From Deltaproteobacteria bacterium (GTDB lineage: Bacteria > Desulfobacterota > DSM-4660 > Desulfatiglandales > HGW-15), in NCBI GenBank assembly GCA_016932235.1, contig JAFGDF010000252.1, positions 1 through 10,224 of the forward strand: a DNA stretch of 10,224 nucleotides, written 5' to 3'. The position numbers and the translations under genes were made by a program. The notes under the pieces are model-generated. The model had not been told where the DNA came from, did no database searches, and saw only the letters and a program-made list of their open reading frames with translations. Shown piece by piece: positions 6,045-10,224 of this stretch (within the stretch, counting starts at the first letter, position 1; each line of letters starts with the position of its first letter).

Positions 6045-8792
6045 ATGCGGATTACATTCGGCATGTACCTTGATGGTGTGCCCTGGAGTGAAAAAGAGGC
6101 CTCTTCCGGCGAAATTCAGGTCGGTCCCCTTGGTCTTCTTAGTGTTCTTGAAACGCGACTTGGGCTCACCGGTCCGGAAGTACACCCCGCAGTCCGGATT
6201 GACCAGTACATGCATCGAATGGAATTACAGGATCACCCTGATAAATGGTTCCATTCTTCCTTTAATGCGGATGCCTGGTCAACGGCAAAGCAGATGCTCG
6301 CATGGAGGGACGGGCTGGTAGCAGCCGGCTGGAGAGGAGAGACTGATGAATCCATGTCTCCCCGTCTGCAGGCGCTGGCCGAGCTTGAAAAAACCGATTT
6401 CCCCCTGGCCATGGGGCAAGAGGATCGCCTTCGCGAGGTACTAAGGCATTTAAAAGATATAAGCTCAATCTCCTTCTCCCTCATCTATTTACAGGAGGAT
6501 TTCGATCTTCTTCCCCCGGTTTGGAAGAAAATGTTTAAACAATTGCAGGGTTTTGGTGTCCCCATCCATCCTTTGCCCGCGATTCGGAACCGGAAAAAGT
6601 CTCCCTCCAATCTTGCGTCTGTCCAAAAGATACTTTCAGATAATACAAATACAACATCTATTAAAGAAAATGACGATTCCCTGCTTCTGGTCAAGGCTTC
6701 GAATGAATGGGAGGCGGCGGAAACCCTGGCCCTGTGGCTGGCGGCTGAACAAAACAATAACCAGGAGGTCATCATTATCTGCGGCTCTGATACGGATGTG
6801 ATGGACCAGACCCTTGAGCGGCATGGTCTTCCCCAAGCTGGAAATACACAGTCCACACAATGGAGAGGATCCCTGCAGGTCCTGCCCATGGTGCTTGCCA
6901 ACGCGTGGAAGCCAGTTGATGTCAACAAGCTGGTAGAACTGCTTTCATCGCCCATAGCCCCGATTCCGGGGTACGCGGCCCGTCACCTGCTCCGGGCGTT
7001 AAGCAAAGAGCCCGGCGTGGGCGGTGATGCCTGGAACAAGGCCCTTGAAACCATCGCGGATGAGTATAAAAAAAGGGCATATAATAAAAGTGCCGACAGG
7101 AAAAAAACTCCCGCTCAATTTGCAGGCGAACTCGATTCTTTTCTCGCCAGAGATCGCTATTACCATGACTCGGGCATTCCTGAAGAGAAGCTTAAAGAAC
7201 GATGCCAGTGGGTGATTGAATGGCTTGCGTGGCGCATTGATAAAGATCCTTTTCTCGCGGAGGCGGTCAGCCATTGCCGTGAGATGCAGAAGCTTGCCGA
7301 AGGCAAGGGAGATATTCCCCGTGTAGCCGTCGAGCGCATGTTGGACTCGGTAATCGGGGTGGGAGGTACAGCCCCTGACCGATTCGAGCAGGCGGCCCCA
7401 TGGCAGGTAGTAAGGCATCCCGGTCAGATGACAAAATCCTGCAAGACAGTCATCTGGTGGGATTTCACTGACCCCCTGGCCAGGTCTTCTGTTTACTGGA
7501 ACACATCGGAACAGGACGCTCTATTTAAAATGGGTATTGAATTGGAGGATTCCCGAACCTTTCGCAACCGGGAAGCCGTTGCATGGATGAGGGGATTTCA
7601 ATATGCTGAAGATCATTTCCTGATGTTTTATCCGGGGAGCATATACGGTGAGGCAGTGTATCACCATCCGTTCTGGGATGAGATCCGCAATGGCGCTGCC
7701 AAAGTTCAACCGGACATGCAGGATGACGCAATTGACGCGTGCCTGACTCGTGAATGCAAGGATCTTCAGGATAAAGGCCGCTGGAAACTTGCAGGACGCT
7801 CTATAAAACTGCAAAAGGTTAAATTCAGAGCATTGAAAACTGTTTCAGCCTCTTATGAGATCCCTGAAGATAGCATTTCCATGTCTGCGTCCATCTCATA
7901 CAGCCAGATGAGTACCATGATCGCGTGTCCCATGAAGTGGATCCTGCAATATCATGCGGGCTTGAGTCTGCCAAATATGCAGATAGTTCCTTCAGGCAAT
8001 CAGATGATCGGAACCTTCTGCCATCGAATTGTCCAGAAGCTCTATTCCGAACCCGGTAAGGCCTGGACTCCGGAGAAAGCGGAGACAAGGGCAGGCGAAC
8101 TTTATGATTCCCTTGTCGGCTCCATGGCCACTGAACTGCTCCTTGAAGGAAACGAGCTTGAGAATATGCGCTACAGGCACGCCATCAGGACGGCTGTCAG
8201 AGAGCTTGTATCAGCCGTTTCAAGGCTCGATTTGACGGTAGGGAGATCGGAAGAAAGACTTGAAGGCAATCTGGACGGAATTCCATTCACAGGATATGCC
8301 GATCTTCTGCTCCGTGATAAAAACGGAAATCCCTTTGTCCTGGACATGAAGTGGTCAGGATCGAGCAGATACAGGAAAGAAGAGGTGGAACAGGGAGAGG
8401 CGCTGCAGCTCGCCACCTATTCATGGCTTCTGAAATCCGCCAAACCTGGATCCCGGGTGCACAGCGCCTATTTCATGCTGGCCCAGGGAGAACTGCTGAG
8501 TGACAGCGATCTGCTTCAGGATGAGGCATTGACCTCAAAATACACTCAGGAAGAGATATGGGAAATGGGAGTCAATAGCTGGAACCAGTGTATGAAAGAC
8601 TTGCGGCGTGGACGAGTTGAAGCCGGCGGGGTAAAGCTGCGGCTCATCGAGGAGTCGGAAGGGTTAAAGGAAGACAGGATTAAAGAGAATCTGAAAAGCG
8701 AATGTATCGCGAAGGGGATGCTTTATCAGGGACCTCAATGCGGTTTCTGTGATTTTGGCGTGCTCTGCGGCATGAAAGGGGCTGCTTCGTGA
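6045..8792 (+). CDS. AddB-like PD-(D/E)XK nuclease subunit with iron-sulfur Cys
   Basis: A 915-residue subunit of a RecBCD/AddAB-type break-resection enzyme, cytoplasmic, shorter than classical AddB (about 1100-1170). Residues about 25-45 contain VGPLGLLSVLETRLGLTG, typical of this shorter proteobacterial type; no N-terminal Walker A is present, so it should not hydrolyse ATP. The middle (about 215-600) is the degenerate helicase-like part. The C-terminal RecB-family nuclease shows H660 in GTFCHRIVQ, D753 in GYADLLL, D767-x-K769 in VLDMKW, and Q788/Y792 in QLATYSW: a full active site. Four Cys match the AddB iron-sulfur staple: C628 in IACPMKW, then C899-x2-C902-x5-C908. The ATG follows AAGAAGGG (6031-6038) at 6 bases. 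The stop overlaps the GTG of the helicase gene by 4 bp, so the two are translationally coupled. A 94-bp gap separates it from the transferase; a TAAAAT (6023-6028) could be a -10 box, but no good -35 is seen. Confidence 0.88.
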   Translation: MRITFGMYLDGVPWSEKEASSGEIQVGPLGLLSVLETRLGLTGPEVHPAVRIDQYMHRMELQDHPDKWFHSSFNADAWSTAKQMLAWRDGLVAAGWRGETDESMSPRLQALAELEKTDFPLAMGQEDRLREVLRHLKDISSISFSLIYLQEDFDLLPPVWKKMFKQLQGFGVPIHPLPAIRNRKKSPSNLASVQKILSDNTNTTSIKENDDSLLLVKASNEWEAAETLALWLAAEQNNNQEVIIICGSDTDVMDQTLERHGLPQAGNTQSTQWRGSLQVLPMVLANAWKPVDVNKLVELLSSPIAPIPGYAARHLLRALSKEPGVGGDAWNKALETIADEYKKRAYNKSADRKKTPAQFAGELDSFLARDRYYHDSGIPEEKLKERCQWVIEWLAWRIDKDPFLAEAVSHCREMQKLAEGKGDIPRVAVERMLDSVIGVGGTAPDRFEQAAPWQVVRHPGQMTKSCKTVIWWDFTDPLARSSVYWNTSEQDALFKMGIELEDSRTFRNREAVAWMRGFQYAEDHFLMFYPGSIYGEAVYHHPFWDEIRNGAAKVQPDMQDDAIDACLTRECKDLQDKGRWKLAGRSIKLQKVKFRALKTVSASYEIPEDSISMSASISYSQMSTMIACPMKWILQYHAGLSLPNMQIVPSGNQMIGTFCHRIVQKLYSEPGKAWTPEKAETRAGELYDSLVGSMATELLLEGNELENMRYRHAIRTAVRELVSAVSRLDLTVGRSEERLEGNLDGIPFTGYADLLLRDKNGNPFVLDMKWSGSSRYRKEEVEQGEALQLATYSWLLKSAKPGSRVHSAYFMLAQGELLSDSDLLQDEALTSKYTQEEIWEMGVNSWNQCMKDLRRGRVEAGGVKLRLIEESEGLKEDRIKENLKSECIAKGMLYQGPQCGFCDFGVLCGMKGAAS

Positions 8793-10224
8793 AACATATT
8801 GAGCTGATCAATGCCAGCGCAGGATCAGGCAAGACATACAGCCTTACCAGCCGGGTTATTGAGGAACTGAAGGGAGATATGGCGCCCGAAGCGCTCATGG
8901 CAACTACCTTTACCAATAAGGCGGCCGCCGAGCTGCGGGAACGCATCCGCCTGGGGCTTTTAAAGCATGAAAGAACGGATCAAGCTCAACATATCTTTGA
9001 CGGTTTCCTGGGGACGATAAACAGTATCTGTGCCCGTCTCCTAAAGGAATACGCGCTGGATGCCGGTCTTTCGCCCGCCCTTGATGTATTGCCGGAGGAG
9101 GACGGTTCACGGCTGTTTCAGATCGCCATAGCAAGGGTTATCAATGACCATGCAGAGACAATGGAGCCGGTCGCCCGGAGATTGAGCATGGACGGTGGCG
9201 GTTCCGGCCATGGGAAACGTCCTGACTGGAGGGATGATGTTAAGAGGATCGTGGATATGGCCCGCAGCAATAACATGAACAGTAATGATCTAAAGATCTT
9301 TTCTAAAAGTTCCTGGGAATCCATTCAGGATCTGTTTGGCAATCCACGAGGTAGTGGAATAAGGGAAGATCTGGAACATGCCGTAAACCAGGCGCTCCAT
9401 GGTCTGAAAACGATCAAAAATCCGAAAAAGTCCACCCAGGCTTCTCTTGATGAGTTGAAGAGAATCAAGCAGGATATGCTGCGAGGAATTGATATTCCAT
9501 GGATGGAATGGGTGCGCATTGCCAAGCTGGGGACCAATAAGGACGGGGAGGGGATGCTGGATGCTATCAACCGTATTGCAGGGGAGGTAATGAGACATCC
9601 GGATTTTCAGGCGGATGTGAAAGAGATGATTCATGGCGTATTCCAGTGCGCGGGTGTGGCGCTTCAGTATTATGAGATGTTCAAGCAGAAGCAGGGCCTG
9701 ATGGATTTTGTGGACCAAGAGACTAAGGTGCTTGATCTTGCCCGTGAGAATGAAGCTTTTCACGCCTCTATGCAGGATCGCCTGCAACTGATGATGGTGG
9801 ATGAATTTCAGGATACAAGCCCGATCCAGCTTGCCCTTTTTATGGAGATAAGCGCCCTGGCCGGAAGGTCTGTCTGGGTGGGTGATCCCAAGCAGGCAAT
9901 CTACGGTTTCCGTGGTACCGATCCTCAACTGATGGATCAGGCCACCAAACTGTTAAAAAATACCCGGACCCTGGATAAATCGTGGCGATCCAGAGAAACA
10001 CTGGTAAAATTTACGAATGCCCTGTTTTCCGAGGTGTTTCACTGGATGGGTAAAGACAGGGTCATGCTTCACATCCCTGATGAGCGTAAAGACAAGGCCA
10101 TGGGAGGCTGGATCGAATCGTGGAATCTGCCGGTAAGGAATAACAGCGATGAGGCAAAGGCTGTTGCTGTTGGTGTTCAAGATCTTTTATCACGCAGGGA
10201 GGATATCCGGCCTGGTGACATCGC
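8789..10224 (+). CDS. AddA-like UvrD/Rep-family helicase, 5' part (runs off window)
   Basis: The first 478 codons of a superfamily 1 DNA helicase; the frame stays open to the window end, and the family is usually over 1000 residues, often with its own C-terminal nuclease. Motifs in order: Q-like/motif I INASAGSGKTY with K15-T16, motif Ia TTFTNKAAAELRERI (about 36-50), Ib-like GTINSICARLLKEYA (about 76-90), motif II VDEFQDTSP (D338-E339), motif III VGDPKQAIYGFRG (from 364), motif IV SWRSRETL (W399). It would translocate on DNA with ATP, partnered with the AddB-like nuclease. The start is the GTG at 8789: the frame has a stop at 8750-8752, the GTG follows GAAAGGGG (8774-8781) at 7 bases, and the next ATG (8879) would delete the Walker A motif. 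TG of the GTG is shared with the upstream TGA (GTGA overlap). Whether it carries a C-terminal nuclease domain cannot be seen. Function as an AddA-type subunit is very likely; UvrD alone is unlikely given the partner. Confidence 0.92.
   Translation, partial: MKHIELINASAGSGKTYSLTSRVIEELKGDMAPEALMATTFTNKAAAELRERIRLGLLKHERTDQAQHIFDGFLGTINSICARLLKEYALDAGLSPALDVLPEEDGSRLFQIAIARVINDHAETMEPVARRLSMDGGGSGHGKRPDWRDDVKRIVDMARSNNMNSNDLKIFSKSSWESIQDLFGNPRGSGIREDLEHAVNQALHGLKTIKNPKKSTQASLDELKRIKQDMLRGIDIPWMEWVRIAKLGTNKDGEGMLDAINRIAGEVMRHPDFQADVKEMIHGVFQCAGVALQYYEMFKQKQGLMDFVDQETKVLDLARENEAFHASMQDRLQLMMVDEFQDTSPIQLALFMEISALAGRSVWVGDPKQAIYGFRGTDPQLMDQATKLLKNTRTLDKSWRSRETLVKFTNALFSEVFHWMGKDRVMLHIPDERKDKAMGGWIESWNLPVRNNSDEAKAVAVGVQDLLSRREDIRPGDI

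Noticed and set aside
9290..9928. 212-codon minus-strand open frame opposite the helicase
   Set aside because: It is antisense to helicase codons that carry motifs II and III; the translation has no recognisable domain.
1..10224. CRISPR array, tRNA or rRNA genes
   Set aside because: No regularly spaced direct repeats and no tRNA-like cloverleaf or rRNA signature sequences were seen.
6045..10224. Nuclease-helicase pair as a novel anti-phage defence system
   Set aside because: Order, overlap, motifs and iron-sulfur Cys match AddB/AddA recombination enzymes, and no other defence gene is in view.

Overview
The window looks like chromosomal DNA of an anaerobic Gram-negative bacterium of moderate GC. 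Desulfobacterota (the former Deltaproteobacteria) is my best guess. The reasons are a secreted von Willebrand factor A (VWA) protein with a Sec signal, a paired family III CoA-transferase of the BbsE/BbsF kind, an AddB/AddA-like recombination pair, and small palindromic repeats between genes. This is inference from gene type; there is no rRNA or other marker.

Layout: 1-425 is an AT-rich, gene-poor leader with several inverted repeats and a good sigma70-type promoter (363-391). 426-2678 encodes a 750-residue exported VWA protein with three tandem beta-type repeats, a long disordered stretch and a helical, Cys-containing tail. 2679-3423 has no intact gene: it holds what reads as a broken minus-strand gene (about 2690-3240), a 103-bp element with inverted ends (3240-3342), and two related short palindromes either side of it. 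3424-5950 holds two family III CoA-transferase genes separated by 25 bp. They form an unequal pair: the second keeps the Asp expected to carry the acyl-CoA intermediate, and the first has Tyr at the aligned position. 6045-8792 encodes an AddB-like PD-(D/E)XK nuclease with all four iron-sulfur Cys, and 8789 to the window end encodes the start of an AddA-like UvrD/Rep-family helicase that begins with GTG and overlaps the nuclease stop by 4 bp.

How they work together: the nuclease and helicase are almost certainly translationally coupled subunits of one double-strand-break resection enzyme. The two CoA-transferases are most simply read as subunits of one heteromeric enzyme that activates an organic acid, probably a dicarboxylate, with CoA from a donor thioester; the substrate cannot be named because no partner catabolic gene is in view. 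The VWA gene has its own promoter and is probably independent. I saw no tRNA, rRNA, CRISPR array, transposase or phage gene. No clearly new multi-gene system is visible; the most distinctive items are the asymmetric transferase pair, the repeat architecture of the VWA protein, and the palindrome-rich gap with gene debris.
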